This document shows, one piece after another, positions 26,551 through 37,070 of a DNA stretch of 64,000 nucleotides. The notes under the pieces are model-generated. The model was not told the origin of the DNA. It was given only the letters and a program-made list of their open reading frames with translations, and made no database searches. The number at the start of each line of letters is the position of its first letter. The stretch's first letter is position 1. A program made the position numbers and the translations under genes. Source of the stretch: Ferirhizobium litorale (GTDB taxonomy: Bacteria; Pseudomonadota; Alphaproteobacteria; Rhizobiales; Rhizobiaceae); assembly GCA_030028905.1 (NCBI GenBank), contig JALDYZ010000008.1, positions 1-64,000 of the forward strand. The letters run 5' to 3'.

Positions 26551-27540
26551 CTACAGAATTCCCGCCCTGCGCAGCACCCACCAGGCCACCCCGACAGACA
26601 GCAGGATGAGCGTGAACGCGAGCGCGGTGCCATGGGCTGACTCCGCGAAAGGGAGGGCGCCGGTGTTCATGCCGAAGAATCCGGTGATCAGCGTCGGCGG
26701 CAGGAGGAACGCCGTCATCAGCGAAAGAACGTACAGGTGCCTGTTGGTTTCCGAGGAAATGCGCGAGTCGATCTCCTCATGCAGCAGGCGAGCGCGTTCC
26801 TGCAGCGCGAAGACGTCGCGATCGACGGTTTCCAGCCGGCCGGCCAGCCTCTCGGCGACATCGTGAAGGCCCTCTGGCACCTCGTCCTCCTCGGCGCTGC
26901 CGACGCGGCGCAACAGGGCGAGAGTGGTCCTCAGGTGACGGTGGATCCTGACAACCGTTCGGCGCAGCGGCGCAAGTTGCCTGCGTTCGTCTCGGGCATG
27001 GTCGCCGTAGACCGCATCCTCGATCCCGTTCAGCTCGTGGGTCAGATCGAGTACCAGGGCGATGAGAGTGCGCTGGAACTCGATCACCAGCATTTCGAAG
27101 ACATCGATCGGACGTCGGCATTTCGGGCCCTTTTCGAGAGCGGCCTTGACCCGGTCGACGCTTCTCAGCGGATGGAGCCTGGTGGTGACGATGATGTTTT
27201 CGGTGACAGCAAAGTGCAGCCAACCGATGTCGTTCGTCATGGCGTCGAAAGTCCGTTCGAAATCGACCAGAGTGCCGTGCACGATATCGCTCGTCAGGTT
27301 GATCGCCGCCTGGGTGTCGCTGCTCGTCAGTGTTTGCAGGGCTTCTTCCGGCAGCCCGAGGCCCTGCAGCAGCATGGGCACGCGTGCATCACTGAGGCCG
27401 AGATGCAGCCAGAGGAAGCCGTTTCCCTCCAGCATCGCCGATCTTGGTTCGTCCGCAGCCAGCCGCCGGCATGTGCCTCCATCCGGATCGACGCGATAGG
27501 CCCAGACGAGGCCGGGGATTTCTGGGCTGATGAGGTTCAT
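26551..27540 (-). CDS. CorA/ZntB-family divalent metal transporter
   Basis: A 329-aa CorA-superfamily protein, closest to ZntB (zinc). A soluble N-terminal domain is followed by a long helix and two C-terminal membrane helices; the pore signature after helix 1 is GFFGMNTG, a GMN motif. It ends WVLRRAGIL with a positive cytoplasmic tail. The ATG at 27540 is preferred; a GTG at 27588 is possible and neither has a clear Shine-Dalgarno. Confidence 0.9.
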   Translation of the reverse strand: MNLISPEIPGLVWAYRVDPDGGTCRRLAADEPRSAMLEGNGFLWLHLGLSDARVPMLLQGLGLPEEALQTLTSSDTQAAINLTSDIVHGTLVDFERTFDAMTNDIGWLHFAVTENIIVTTRLHPLRSVDRVKAALEKGPKCRRPIDVFEMLVIEFQRTLIALVLDLTHELNGIEDAVYGDHARDERRQLAPLRRTVVRIHRHLRTTLALLRRVGSAEEDEVPEGLHDVAERLAGRLETVDRDVFALQERARLLHEEIDSRISSETNRHLYVLSLMTAFLLPPTLITGFFGMNTGALPFAESAHGTALAFTLILLSVGVAWWVLRRAGIL

Positions 27541-27638
27541 GGGCCGTCGGCTACCGGAGAGGAGGTGCACCCGGTCTATCGTCGCCACGTGACAGTTTTG
27601 TTACGGCGCGTTGCGCGGCGCGCCCGTGTCTCAAGCCA

Positions 27639-28331
27639 TCAGCTATCGACAAGGCCGAGCAGGACTGCTTTCGCCACCGCCTGAAAGCGATTGTTGGCGT
27701 TGAATTTTCTGATGACGTCAGCTTCCAGCGTTCGCAACTCGTCGGGCGTCAGGTCGAGCGCATTCGCCAGCCGAGCGGTCGTGTAGCCCTTGGCCATCAG
27801 ATCGAGGCAGTGTCGTTCAATCGGCGTGAGCGACACCGATGTCCGGATGTCGTCGCTCGCATCCTCGTCGTAGCCTTCGTCGCGTTCGAGCAATTCGCTG
27901 ATCTGCTGCATCTGCCGGCGTATGGTCGAAAGCGAGGAGAGCAGTTCGCGGCGCCTGACGAGCAGGGCATCGCGGAAGATCTCGTCGGCTTCTTCCTGGT
28001 TGTGGGCGCCGCGCAGCAGGTCCATCAGTTCCTGGATAACGGCGACCGGCATGCCGACCTCGCGGCATGCGTTGACGACCGCCATCTGAAGCGCCGCCTG
28101 GTGGCTGTAGACCCGCATCAAGCCGACCCGATTCGCGGAGAGCAGCCCTTTTTCCTCGTAGAAATGCAGCGTTCTGTGGGTGACCCCGAAAGCGTTGGCC
28201 ATGTCGGCGATAGCGATCGGACCGGAGGGGAGTTCGGGCGGAACGGTAGTTGCCGGCAGGTAGCGGTAGCGGGTCCGCGATCCTGACCGTCGGTCGTCGG
28301 CAGCATGGTGCCGGCTGGAAGCGTCTGGCAT
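27639..28331 (-). CDS. MerR-family regulator with a LuxR-like C-terminal HTH
   Basis: A 230-aa regulator. Residues about 37-105 are a MerR winged HTH (IAIADMANAFGVTHRTLHFYEEKG), then a coiled-coil dimerisation helix, then from about residue 168 a second HTH of the LuxR/GerE kind (LTPIERHCLDLMAKGYTTARLA and VIRKFNANNRFQAVAKAV, quoted in parts). No Cys-rich metal site of classical MerR is present. GGGAGGA precedes the ATG. The two-HTH composition is unusual; the target is unknown. Confidence 0.85.
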   Translation of the reverse strand: MPDASSRHHAADDRRSGSRTRYRYLPATTVPPELPSGPIAIADMANAFGVTHRTLHFYEEKGLLSANRVGLMRVYSHQAALQMAVVNACREVGMPVAVIQELMDLLRGAHNQEEADEIFRDALLVRRRELLSSLSTIRRQMQQISELLERDEGYDEDASDDIRTSVSLTPIERHCLDLMAKGYTTARLANALDLTPDELRTLEADVIRKFNANNRFQAVAKAVLLGLVDS

Positions 28332-28749
28332 GGCATCCTCCCCTCGATTGGTTAGTTACGGCTACCCATCCCTTTCACAAACGCACTCAACCCGTCTGCC
28401 GTCGCGCAGCATGCCGCTGCAGATACTTGCAATCGCGACATGAATCGCTTGCTAATATTAGAGTATCCGTGGTGGCCGTGAAAGGGTTGGCCATGATTTT
28501 CTGAACGGCGGCGCTGCACCGGCCTTCGGCACGATCGATCGTGCGACAGGCTTGCCCTCAAGGCGGTTCCGCGCGGGTAACGACGTTCCTGCGAGCCGGT
28601 CCGTTTCCATCGCCTGCCGCGCGGCGATTCCCCGCTTTCCATCAACGATTTGCATCGACACATGCGGTAATCTCGTTGGCATTTCGCTCCCGGATCGCAT
28701 AGAAGTCGGTTGACAAACCGGCCTGAACCTCAGCGATGGATGCGCCAGA
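28332..28749. other. 418-base intergenic stretch
   Basis: Between the divergent MerR-type gene and pdxJ. I see no convincing gene. A minus-strand frame at 28352-28663 is Arg/Ser-rich, overlaps nothing, and lacks a ribosome site. GTTGACA at 28708 could be part of a pdxJ promoter, but no matching -10 box is evident 17 bases on. Confidence 0.5.
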
Positions 28750-29502
28750 ATGCCCGCGAAACTTTCCGTCAATCTCAATGCCATAGCCATGCTGCGCAAT
28801 CGTCGCGACCTGCCGTGGCCCAGTGTCGAGGGGCTCGGGCGGATCGCCCTTTTAGCCGGCGCCCACGGCCTGACCGTGCATCCGCGTCCCGACCAGAGGC
28901 ACATCCGATTCACCGACCTGCCGATCCTGCGCGCCCTGATCGACGACGAGTTCCCGCAGGCCGAATTCAACATCGAGGGATACCCGAGCGATGATTTCCT
29001 CGGGCTTTGCGCGATGGCCCAGCCGGATCAGGTAACGCTGGTGCCCGACGATCCGTCGCAGGCGACATCCGATCACGGTTGGGACTTTCGCAAGCATAGC
29101 GACTTCCTGGCCGATGTCGTGGCGCGCCTGAAGAAGGGCGGATGCCGGGTTTCGCTCTTTGCCGACGGCGACGGCGATGCCGAAGCGGTGGCCTTGGCGA
29201 AGCAGACGGGGGCAGATCGAATCGAGCTCTATACCGGCCCCTACGGCGGGTGCTACGACGCACCGGAGAAGGCGGCTGCCATTCTGGAACAACTCGGCGC
29301 CACTGCCGATGCCGCGCGCGACGCCGGCCTCGGCGTCAATGCCGGCCACGACCTCACCGTTGCCAACCTGCCCGTGCTGGCGTTGCGCATCCCCCATCTC
29401 GCCGAAGTCTCGATCGGCCACGGCCTGACGGCGGACGCGCTGGAGTACGGCATGGCGGAAACGGTGCGACGTTTCCGCCGCGCCTGCGGCGAGAAGGTCT
29501 GA
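28750..29502 (+). CDS. pdxJ: pyridoxine 5'-phosphate synthase
   Basis: PdxJ, 250 aa, closes the pyridine ring of vitamin B6 from 1-deoxyxylulose 5-phosphate and aminoacetone phosphate. The TIM barrel shows [30 protein letters not shown] (active-site His/Arg), [24 protein letters not shown] and GVNAGHDLT. Length is complete. It has its own upstream region and no evident operon partner. Confidence 0.96.
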   Translation: MPAKLSVNLNAIAMLRNRRDLPWPSVEGLGRIALLAGAHGLTVHPRPDQRHIRFTDLPILRALIDDEFPQAEFNIEGYPSDDFLGLCAMAQPDQVTLVPDDPSQATSDHGWDFRKHSDFLADVVARLKKGGCRVSLFADGDGDAEAVALAKQTGADRIELYTGPYGGCYDAPEKAAAILEQLGATADAARDAGLGVNAGHDLTVANLPVLALRIPHLAEVSIGHGLTADALEYGMAETVRRFRRACGEKV

Positions 29503-29514
29503 CGGGCGCTAGCT

Positions 29515-30402
29515 CTAGGCGCCAAGCGCCTGCCTGTTGGCCTCGAAGAAGGCCTTGAGGCCAACAAGCGGCCGGCCGGCCCACTTTTCGGCGTCCGCTG
29601 TGACCATGTCGATCTTGCCGACGCGGGTGTTGGTGTCGAAGGAAACGAGGATTGGGACGAACCCCTCCGGAACACCGGCTGCCTTCTTGCCGGCCGCAAG
29701 CTGCTCGTCGGTTACATGCATCACCTGCAAGGGCTTTCCGCTGACCTCGCTCACGAGGGCGGCGACTTCGTCGGTGGTGTAGGCAGTGGGACCGGTCAGC
29801 GTGTAGGTGACGCTTTCGATGGCGCCCGAGGCGAGGGCCGAGGCGATCGCCAGGGCGCAGTCGTCGCGGGCGATATGGGCGATACGGCCTTCGCCGGCGG
29901 CGCTGTACCATTTGCCGTCGGCCAGCGCGTGCGGCAGGGCCATGAACAGGTTTTCCATGTACCAGCCGTTGCGGAAGATCGTGTAGGGAATGCCGCTCTT
30001 CTTGATCGCCTGCTCTGTTCCCAGATGGTCCGGGGCAAAGAGGACCGCCGCATCCTCCGGGCTCGGCATCGAGGTGTAGAGAATGTGGCGAACACCGGCC
30101 TTGCCGGCGGCCCGCACCGCCGCCTCATGCTGCACCAGGCGCTTTCCGGGGACGGACAGTTCGTCGGTCGAGATGATCAGCAGGCGGTCGGCGCCGGCAA
30201 AAGCGTGGGTCAAGGATGCTTCGTCGTCGAAGTCCGCCTTGCGCACCTCCACACCTCTGTCCGCAAGCTCGCTCAGCTTCCCGGGGTTGCGGCTGGTGGC
30301 TATGATCGAGGCGGCGGGAACCTTTTTCGTCTCCAGCAGGTGGTGGATCACCAGCCGGCCAAGATGACCGGCGGCACCGGTGACGAGAAGTTTGTTGCTC
30401 AT
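29515..30402 (-). CDS. NmrA-like NAD(P)-binding oxidoreductase (QorB-like)
   Basis: A 295-aa Rossmann-fold protein close to quinone oxidoreductase QorB/YtfG. It opens with the dinucleotide-binding [16 protein letters not shown] and has [13 protein letters not shown] and [16 protein letters not shown] precedes the ATG. It is divergent from an HxlR regulator, the same pairing seen for many QorB-type genes that respond to quinones or electrophiles. Confidence 0.9.
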   Translation of the reverse strand: MSNKLLVTGAAGHLGRLVIHHLLETKKVPAASIIATSRNPGKLSELADRGVEVRKADFDDEASLTHAFAGADRLLIISTDELSVPGKRLVQHEAAVRAAGKAGVRHILYTSMPSPEDAAVLFAPDHLGTEQAIKKSGIPYTIFRNGWYMENLFMALPHALADGKWYSAAGEGRIAHIARDDCALAIASALASGAIESVTYTLTGPTAYTTDEVAALVSEVSGKPLQVMHVTDEQLAAGKKAAGVPEGFVPILVSFDTNTRVGKIDMVTADAEKWAGRPLVGLKAFFEANRQALGA

Positions 30403-30548
30403 GGCATTTCCCTTTTCTGTTGGTCGCGCATGGCGCGCATTCGCCGTTGAGTGATGGTCTCAAAATGAGAGCAACGCTAAAATGGGAATTGACCCCAGCT
30501 TGTAAAGAAGGCAGTTTTGCGAGCCTACGTTACCAAAAGGGAACCAGC

Positions 30549-30962
30549 GTGAGCGGTAAAATCGTCAACATGCGCCAGAAGATCGATGCTATGCGCGCCG
30601 ACGCAAGCGAGGATCTGAACCACGCCAATTGCCCGGTGCGGGAGGTGATGCAGCCGATCGGCGGCAAGTGGTCGACGCTGCTCCTATCGGCGCTGGCGGA
30701 GAAGCCCTATCGGTTCGGCGAGTTGCGGCGGATGGTGCCGGACATTTCCCAGCGCATGCTGACGCAGACGCTGCGCGACCTGCAGCGCGATGGCTATATC
30801 GAGCGCGAAGTGTTCCCGACCAAGCCGCCGAGCGTCGAGTACCGGATGACCAGTTTCGGGCACTCGCTGTACGAGCCGTTGGCAAAACTGCTCGACTGGG
30901 CGGCGCGCAACCATGCGTCCGTCAAGGAAGCCCGGGCCCGGTTCGACAGCTCGGGCGTCTGA
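30549..30962 (+). CDS. HxlR-family transcriptional regulator
   Basis: A 137-aa winged-helix regulator. HxlR features are [22 protein letters not shown], the recognition region [21 protein letters not shown] and [18 protein letters not shown] (each quoted in part). Start: GTG at 30549 with AAGGGA six bases upstream; ATG at 30570 is an alternative. Single Cys near the HTH (HANCPV) is where redox sensing occurs in relatives. Divergent from the QorB-like gene, which is its probable target. Confidence 0.88.
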   Translation: MSGKIVNMRQKIDAMRADASEDLNHANCPVREVMQPIGGKWSTLLLSALAEKPYRFGELRRMVPDISQRMLTQTLRDLQRDGYIEREVFPTKPPSVEYRMTSFGHSLYEPLAKLLDWAARNHASVKEARARFDSSGV

Positions 30963-31033
30963 ATCTTCAGAACTGCGAATGAAGACGTAGCGCGTCACCG
31001 CCCGGTGACGCGCGATTGGATGGCCGGTTGCGG

Positions 31034-31750
31034 CTATGCGGCGCGGGTCTGCAACTCGACGCCTTCGAGCGCGAATTCAACGGCCGCCTCCGCGTGAATG
31101 GCGGTGGAATCGAAGCCGGGCAGAGGCAGGTTTTCCGGATCGAGGATCAGGCAGATCTCGGTGCAGCCGAGAATGACGCTGTCAGCGCCCTGTGCCCGCG
31201 CATCCTCGATGAGCGCCAGCAACTTGTCGCGGGACGAGTCCAGCACCTGTCCGGCGCAGAGTTCGTTGAAGATCACGTCATGCACGAGCGTGCGGCCCTC
31301 GGCATCCGGCACCATGACCTCGATCCCGAGCTGCTTCATGCGGTCGGCATAAAAACCGTGCTCCATGGTGTAGCGGGTCGCGAGGAGAAGGGGGCGGCGG
31401 GCGCCGGCATTTTTCAGTGCCGTGGCAGTTTCGTCGATGATGTGGATCAGCGGTACGCCGATGCGCTGCTGCACCGCGTCGGCGACCAGATGCATGGTGT
31501 TGGTGCAGATCAGCGCGCAGGCCGCGCCGGCTTTTTCCAGGCCGACGGCGACGTCGCCGAGACGACGGGCGGCATCGTCCCAGCGACCGGCCTTCTGCAT
31601 CGTCACGATGTCCTCGAAGTTGACCGAATGCATCAGCACGTCGGCGGATGACAAACCACCCAGGCGCGCCCGGACGGCCTCGTTGATAAGGCGGTAGTAG
31701 ACCGCCGAGCTTTCGAAGCTCATGCCGCCGATCAGGCCGATTGTGCGCAT
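31034..31750 (-). CDS. aspartate/glutamate racemase family protein
   Basis: A 238-aa Asp/Glu racemase-like protein (YgeA type). The catalytic cysteine segments are CTNTMHL (about residue 83) and LGCTEICLIL (about residue 195), and the N terminus IGLIGGMSFESSAVYYRLIN is typical. It acts without cofactor by two-Cys deprotonation/reprotonation. It is divergent from an Lrp/AsnC regulator, consistent with amino-acid-responsive control. Confidence 0.9.
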   Translation of the reverse strand: MRTIGLIGGMSFESSAVYYRLINEAVRARLGGLSSADVLMHSVNFEDIVTMQKAGRWDDAARRLGDVAVGLEKAGAACALICTNTMHLVADAVQQRIGVPLIHIIDETATALKNAGARRPLLLATRYTMEHGFYADRMKQLGIEVMVPDAEGRTLVHDVIFNELCAGQVLDSSRDKLLALIEDARAQGADSVILGCTEICLILDPENLPLPGFDSTAIHAEAAVEFALEGVELQTRAA

Positions 31751-31921
31751 TCCGATGTCCTCCGGGTGTCAATGAATGAGTGCGGGCAATATGCAGCGGA
31801 TTTCGGGCGGTGTGTTTGCATTGTTGGTGATTTTCATCGCGGCGTTCGCCCTGGATTTGCGCAGAACAAGAAAATGACGCAATAATTGGGCGCGAACTGA
31901 ATAAATCATACGAGAATCACC

Positions 31922-32386
31922 ATGCTGGACGAACGCGACCGCAAAATCCTGGATCTGCTGCAGATCGATGCGGGGATCTCCGTGAGCGACCTGGCCGGGC
32001 GCGTGGCTCTGTCGGTCTCGGCCTGTTCCCGCCGAATCCAGCGGCTCGAGGACGATGGCTATATCGCACGCCGCATCGCGGTGCTCGACCGCGGCAGGAT
32101 GGGGGTCCCGACCACCGTCTATGCGCTGGTCAAGACCGCCCATCATTCCGACGAATGGATCGAGATATTCCGCAAGGCGGTCAGCGACATTCCCGAGATC
32201 GTCGAGGCGCACCGGTTGACGGGCAACTATGATTACATCCTCAAGGTCGTCCTGCCCCGCGTCGAGCATTACGATGTCGTCTACAAGGCGATCGTGCGCA
32301 AGGTCGAACTGTTCGATGTCTCCGCGTCGATTTCCATGGAGGTGCTGAAGTCGGGCACCGGGGTGCCGGTGCGCTACGCGCAATGA
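31922..32386 (+). CDS. Lrp/AsnC-family regulator
   Basis: A 154-aa feast/famine regulator: N-terminal HTH (LDERDRKILDLLQIDAGISVSDLAGRV and SACSRRIQRLEDDGYI, in parts) and a C-terminal ligand-binding RAM domain (VEAHRLTGNYDYILKVV). The start at 31922 is the third base after a CACC; no strong Shine-Dalgarno. The divergent racemase gene is the likely target; the ligand would be an amino acid. Confidence 0.92.
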   Translation: MLDERDRKILDLLQIDAGISVSDLAGRVALSVSACSRRIQRLEDDGYIARRIAVLDRGRMGVPTTVYALVKTAHHSDEWIEIFRKAVSDIPEIVEAHRLTGNYDYILKVVLPRVEHYDVVYKAIVRKVELFDVSASISMEVLKSGTGVPVRYAQ

Positions 32387-32389
32387 AAC

Positions 32390-32719
32390 TCAGATGATCT
32401 CGTAGGCGAAGAACATGCCGATCGCGACGAGGCTGACCAAGCCCCCGAGGAAGGTCTGGTCGGCGGCGAGTTCCAGGTGCCGACTCACCTGCGCGCGGAC
32501 CGCCGCTCGCATGGCCAGATAGGACGCCAATGCGCTGGCCAGGAACAGCAGGGAGACGAGCGCCGCCAGTTCATCAACGATACTCGGGCCGAGGTGTCCC
32601 TCGGCGACCTTCACGAGGCCGATCAGGGTGATGCAGACGCCGATCATCGTGCCGGAGTTGGGAAGGATATGCTGGGCGAGAGCCTTGTCGTCGTGTGCAG
32701 GATGTCTGTCGTCGTCCAT
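32390..32719 (-). CDS. small inner-membrane protein of unknown function
   Basis: A 109-aa protein starting MDDDRHPAHDDKALAQH, with three predicted membrane helices (about residues 25-43, 50-72 and 90-108) and an Arg/His-containing loop between the last two. No family recognised with certainty. It is convergent with the Lrp gene, the stops being 3 bases apart. The TTG at 32728 could add three residues. Confidence 0.7.
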   Translation of the reverse strand: MDDDRHPAHDDKALAQHILPNSGTMIGVCITLIGLVKVAEGHLGPSIVDELAALVSLLFLASALASYLAMRAAVRAQVSRHLELAADQTFLGGLVSLVAIGMFFAYEII

Positions 32720-32840
32720 TGTCAACAACCTGCCGAATCGTCGCGGCGCGCAATAAGGGAGGCTTCCAGCGATACACTCCTCAAAACCCCGGCTTTCGTC
32801 AAAGGATTTCGGACACGCAACGCTTGCGCGCGGAAGATGC

Positions 32841-32862
32841 GGGCGGCTCGGGGGAGCCGCCC
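32841..32862 (-). terminator. hairpin after the alcohol dehydrogenase gene
   Basis: GGGCGGCT and AGCCGCCC pair around a 6-base G-rich loop, 7 bases past the dehydrogenase stop codon on the minus strand. No T tract follows on that strand, so it may stabilise the mRNA 3' end rather than terminate. Confidence 0.4.
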
Positions 32863-32869
32863 GTCGCGC

Positions 32870-33916
32870 TTACTCGGCGAGCGAGGCGATGTCGATGACG
32901 AAGCGGTAGCGCACGTCGCTCTTCAGCACGCGCTCATAGGCGGCGTTGATGTCCTGGATGTCGATCAGTTCGATCTCCGAGACGATGTCGTGCTTGCCGC
33001 AGAAATCCAGCATCTCCTGGGTTTCCTTGATCGAGCCGATCATCGAACCGGAGAGGCTCTTGCGACCTGGTACCAGCGAGAAGGCGTGTACCGGAATTGC
33101 CTCTTCCGGTATGCCGACCAACACCATCGAGCCGTTGACCTTCAGGAGCTTCAGATAGGCGTTCCAGTCGATTTCGGCGCTGACGGTGCAGATGATCAGA
33201 TCGAAAGCGCCGGCAAGCTTGTCGAAGGTCGCCGCATCGCTGGTGGCATAGTATGCCTTGGCGCCGAGCTTCAGGCCGTCTTCCTTCTTCGACAGCGACT
33301 GGGACAGCACGGTGATGTCCGCACCCATGGCGGCACCGAGCTTCACGCCCATATGGCCGAGGCCACCCATGCCGACGATAGCGACCTTCTTGCCGGGGCC
33401 GGCATTCCAGTGGCGAAGCGGCGAGTAGAGGGTGATGCCGGCGCAGAGCAGGGGAGCGGCGGCGTCAAGCGGCAGGTTGTCGGGGATCGACATCACATAG
33501 CCTTCCTTGACGACGATCGAGTCCGAATAGCCGCCCTGGGTCGCGGTCTTTCCGTCTGCCTCGACGCTGTTGTAGGTGCCGACGAGGCCCGGCATGTACT
33601 GCTCGTTGTCGAAGTCGCGGGTGGCGCAGCCGACGCAGGAATCGACGAAGCAGCCGACGCCGACGCGATCGCCGACCTTGAACTGGGTGACTTCGGAGCC
33701 GACAGCGGTGACCACGCCGACAATCTCGTGGCCGGGGACGATCGGATAGACCGCATTCTTCCATTCGTTGCGAACGGTATGAATGTCGGAGTGGCACACG
33801 CCGCAATACTTGATGGAGATGACGACATCGTCGGCATTGGGTTCGCGGCGCTCGAAGGTGAAGGGCGCCAGCGGCTTCGACGCGTCGGTGGCAGCATAGC
33901 CTTTTGCAATAGCCAT
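32870..33916 (-). CDS. zinc-type NAD(P)-dependent alcohol dehydrogenase (YahK-like)
   Basis: A 348-aa medium-chain dehydrogenase of the cinnamyl-alcohol/YahK group. Catalytic zinc ligands are Cys38 (KYCGVCHSD), His63-Glu64 (PGHEIVG) and Cys153-region (LLCAGIT); the Rossmann motif is [18 protein letters not shown]. The structural-zinc loop is degenerate: where four Cys are expected (94, 97, 100, 108) it has Cys, Cys, Arg100 and Met108 ([16 protein letters not shown]). AAGGAAG precedes the ATG. Divergent from an AraC-type regulator. Confidence 0.92.
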   Translation of the reverse strand: MAIAKGYAATDASKPLAPFTFERREPNADDVVISIKYCGVCHSDIHTVRNEWKNAVYPIVPGHEIVGVVTAVGSEVTQFKVGDRVGVGCFVDSCVGCATRDFDNEQYMPGLVGTYNSVEADGKTATQGGYSDSIVVKEGYVMSIPDNLPLDAAAPLLCAGITLYSPLRHWNAGPGKKVAIVGMGGLGHMGVKLGAAMGADITVLSQSLSKKEDGLKLGAKAYYATSDAATFDKLAGAFDLIICTVSAEIDWNAYLKLLKVNGSMVLVGIPEEAIPVHAFSLVPGRKSLSGSMIGSIKETQEMLDFCGKHDIVSEIELIDIQDINAAYERVLKSDVRYRFVIDIASLAE

Positions 33917-34109
33917 CTGAGACTTCCTTTCAGGTTGCTGAGGTGATGACGGACCATGCATCGGACCTTCGCCGGGTCGTTAGATCGATACTACGAGCTT
34001 CTTGCACGATCCTGCAAACTTTTGCGATCGGGCTATTCCCCGACGTGTACCCCTGTCCTAGATAGATCGAGTGCCGTCCATGTTGCCTTAGATGAAGGGT
34101 CCGTTCCCC

Positions 34110-35024
34110 ATGACCTTGCTGTTCAATCCCTACCAGGAAGTCGTCTCGATCGCCGCTCGCCATGCGCGTGCCGAGGGCGAGTACTGGACGCCAATCGAAA
34201 ACCTGAAGATCAGTCGCCGGTCCACGCCGAGCGAACCGTGCCATGGCAGCTATCGTCCCTGTCTAGCCCTTGTCATCCAGGGGGCGAAGAGCCTGCGCCT
34301 CGGCTCCGATGTCATCAACTATGGCGTCGGCGACTATCTCGTGACCTCGCTCGACCTGCCGGTCACCTGGCGCGTGGTGGAGGCGAGCCCGGAGGTGCCG
34401 CATTTCTGCCTGGCACTGGCCATCGACAGTGAAAAGCTTCTCGACCTGCTCGGTCGCACCGATCTTCCAAGGTCGCCTACGTCGATAGAGGGGCGCGGCA
34501 TCACCGCCAACGTCGCGTCGCCGGAGCTTCTGGATGCTGCCGTGCGTTTGCTTCGCTTGCTCGATCGTCCGGAGGATATTCCGGCAATGGCGCCGCTGAT
34601 CGAGCAGGAAATCCTCTACCGGTTGCTCACCGGCCCGGCTGGCGCTCGCCTGATCAACATCGCCACCGCCGACAGCCAAGGTAACAGGATCGCGCGGTCG
34701 ATCGCCTGGCTGCGGCAGAATTTCGCGCGGCCGCTGCGCATCGAGGACCTCGCCGAGCGGGTCAACATGAGCGTGTCGTCTTTCCATCATCATTTCAAGG
34801 CGATCACGGCAATGACGCCGGTGCAGTACCAGAAGCAGTTGCGCCTGCACGAGGCGCGCCGGCTGATGCTGATCGAGCGGCTGGATGCCGGTACGGCCGG
34901 CCACCGGGTCGGCTATCTCAGTCCGTCGCAGTTCAGCCGCGAATACAGCCGGGTCTACGGGCTGTCACCACTCAGGGACATCGAGGCCGCCCGCGGGGCT
35001 GGCGACGGAAGCCACATCGCCTGA
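34110..35024 (+). CDS. AraC-family transcriptional regulator
   Basis: A 304-aa regulator with an N-terminal AraC_N cupin-like domain (PCLALVIQGAKSLRLG) and a C-terminal double HTH (RIEDLAERVNMSVSSFHHHFKAITAMTPVQY, partly quoted; VGYLSPSQFSREYSRVYG). An ATG at 34092 could add six residues. The gene is divergent from the alcohol dehydrogenase, a pairing widely seen for this AraC subfamily. Confidence 0.88.
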   Translation: MTLLFNPYQEVVSIAARHARAEGEYWTPIENLKISRRSTPSEPCHGSYRPCLALVIQGAKSLRLGSDVINYGVGDYLVTSLDLPVTWRVVEASPEVPHFCLALAIDSEKLLDLLGRTDLPRSPTSIEGRGITANVASPELLDAAVRLLRLLDRPEDIPAMAPLIEQEILYRLLTGPAGARLINIATADSQGNRIARSIAWLRQNFARPLRIEDLAERVNMSVSSFHHHFKAITAMTPVQYQKQLRLHEARRLMLIERLDAGTAGHRVGYLSPSQFSREYSRVYGLSPLRDIEAARGAGDGSHIA

Positions 35025-35159
35025 GGCCTGGCAAGGCCGCGAGACCGGCAACGCTTGACCGCCTCCACACGGAACTTTTCGACCGGGCGGACGTCAATGA
35101 ATTTTTCATCGGAGACCGCTTGACGGGCGAAGCGCTTTGGCGCATAAAAACCACGAACC

Positions 35160-35173
35160 GTACCGTACGGTAC
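35160..35173. promoter_or_regulatory. 14-bp palindrome, TetR operator candidate
   Basis: GTACCGTACGGTAC is a perfect 14-bp palindrome ending 17 bases before the TetR-family start codon. Position and symmetry fit an autoregulatory operator. Only one copy was seen here; none is obvious before ilvC. Confidence 0.6.
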
Positions 35174-35190
35174 TTATCGGGAGTGCGAGC

Positions 35191-35847
35191 GTGTCCGTCG
35201 ACAACATGGAGCCCAGCGAGTTTTCGCCGCGCCAGAACGCCGTTCTGGAACAGGCATTGCGGCTGCTCGTCGATGGCGGCGAAAAGGCGCTGACGACGTC
35301 CGGCGTCGCTCGTGCGGCCAACTGCTCGAAGGAAAGCCTCTATAAGTGGTTCGGCGACCGCGACGGGCTGTTGTCGGCGATGATTTCGTACCAGGCGAGC
35401 AAGGTTCGCACGCATGAACGCGACGGTGAGCGCCTGACGGCGGCAAGCCTGCGCGACCATCTGGCGTTGTTTGCCCGCGACCTGCTCGAAGTGCTGGCGG
35501 GCGACGTGTCGCTGGCGCTCAATCGTCTGGCGATCGGCCAGACCAGCCGCGAAGGCGGCAAGCTCGGCAATCTGTTGCTGCAGCGTGGGCGTGGCCAGAT
35601 CGACCGCCGGGCGCGGGCGCTCATCGATGCCGGGCGGCGCGCGGGCCTCTTGCGCTTCGACGATGGCGAGGAAGCCTATCGCACGCTCTACGGGCTGATC
35701 GTTTCGGACCTGCACGTGCGCATGCTGCTCGGCGAACGGCCGGCAAAGAAGGATTTCGAGCCGCGGGCGGAGAAGGCGGTCAACGCCTTCATACAGCTCT
35801 TTGGCTCAGACAGGGTTTTGGCGGAAATGTATGGCCGCGCCGGCTGA
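35191..35847 (+). CDS. TetR/AcrR-family transcriptional regulator
   Basis: A 218-aa TetR-family repressor starting at GTG 35191 (alternative ATG 35206). The HTH is ALTTSGVARAANCSKESLYKWFGDRDGLL (about residues 30-60, quoted as TTSGVARAANCSKESLYKWF), followed by the helical ligand domain ending ALRMLLGERP-type sequence. A perfect palindrome precedes it. It lies 53 bases upstream of ilvC on the same strand; whether it regulates ilvC or merely neighbours it is open. Confidence 0.88.
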   Translation: MSVDNMEPSEFSPRQNAVLEQALRLLVDGGEKALTTSGVARAANCSKESLYKWFGDRDGLLSAMISYQASKVRTHERDGERLTAASLRDHLALFARDLLEVLAGDVSLALNRLAIGQTSREGGKLGNLLLQRGRGQIDRRARALIDAGRRAGLLRFDDGEEAYRTLYGLIVSDLHVRMLLGERPAKKDFEPRAEKAVNAFIQLFGSDRVLAEMYGRAG

Positions 35848-35885
35848 CAGCGCCAAAGGAACACAAGTGACTCCGACAAGCATAG

Positions 35886-36920
<1,035 letters not shown>

Positions 36921-36978
36921 GCGCGTCGCATCGTCAAGCGGGCCTCGCCCGCCTCGAGCCACAGATCGGATCCGCGAG

Positions 36979-37010
36979 AGCCGGGGAGCAATCCCCGGCT
37001 TGTCGTTTTG
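36979..37010 (+). terminator. intrinsic terminator of ilvC
   Basis: AGCCGGGGA pairs with TCCCCGGCT across a GCAA tetraloop (36979-37000), followed by TGTCGTTTT. The 9-bp GC-rich stem with stable loop, 58 bases after the ilvC stop, is a convincing intrinsic terminator. Confidence 0.8.
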
Positions 37011-37070
37011 GGGTAGGACCGCCGGAAACGGCGCGGAAACTTCGACCGGGAGGATCAACCGGAAGGCTTA

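Noticed and set aside
28352-28663. 103-codon minus-strand frame upstream of pdxJ
   Set aside because: Arg/Ser/Cys-rich without Shine-Dalgarno or recognisable domain; probably chance.
32477-33946. 489-codon frame antisense to the alcohol dehydrogenase
   Set aside because: No domain features; the dehydrogenase on the other strand is certain. Typical long antisense frame in high-GC DNA.
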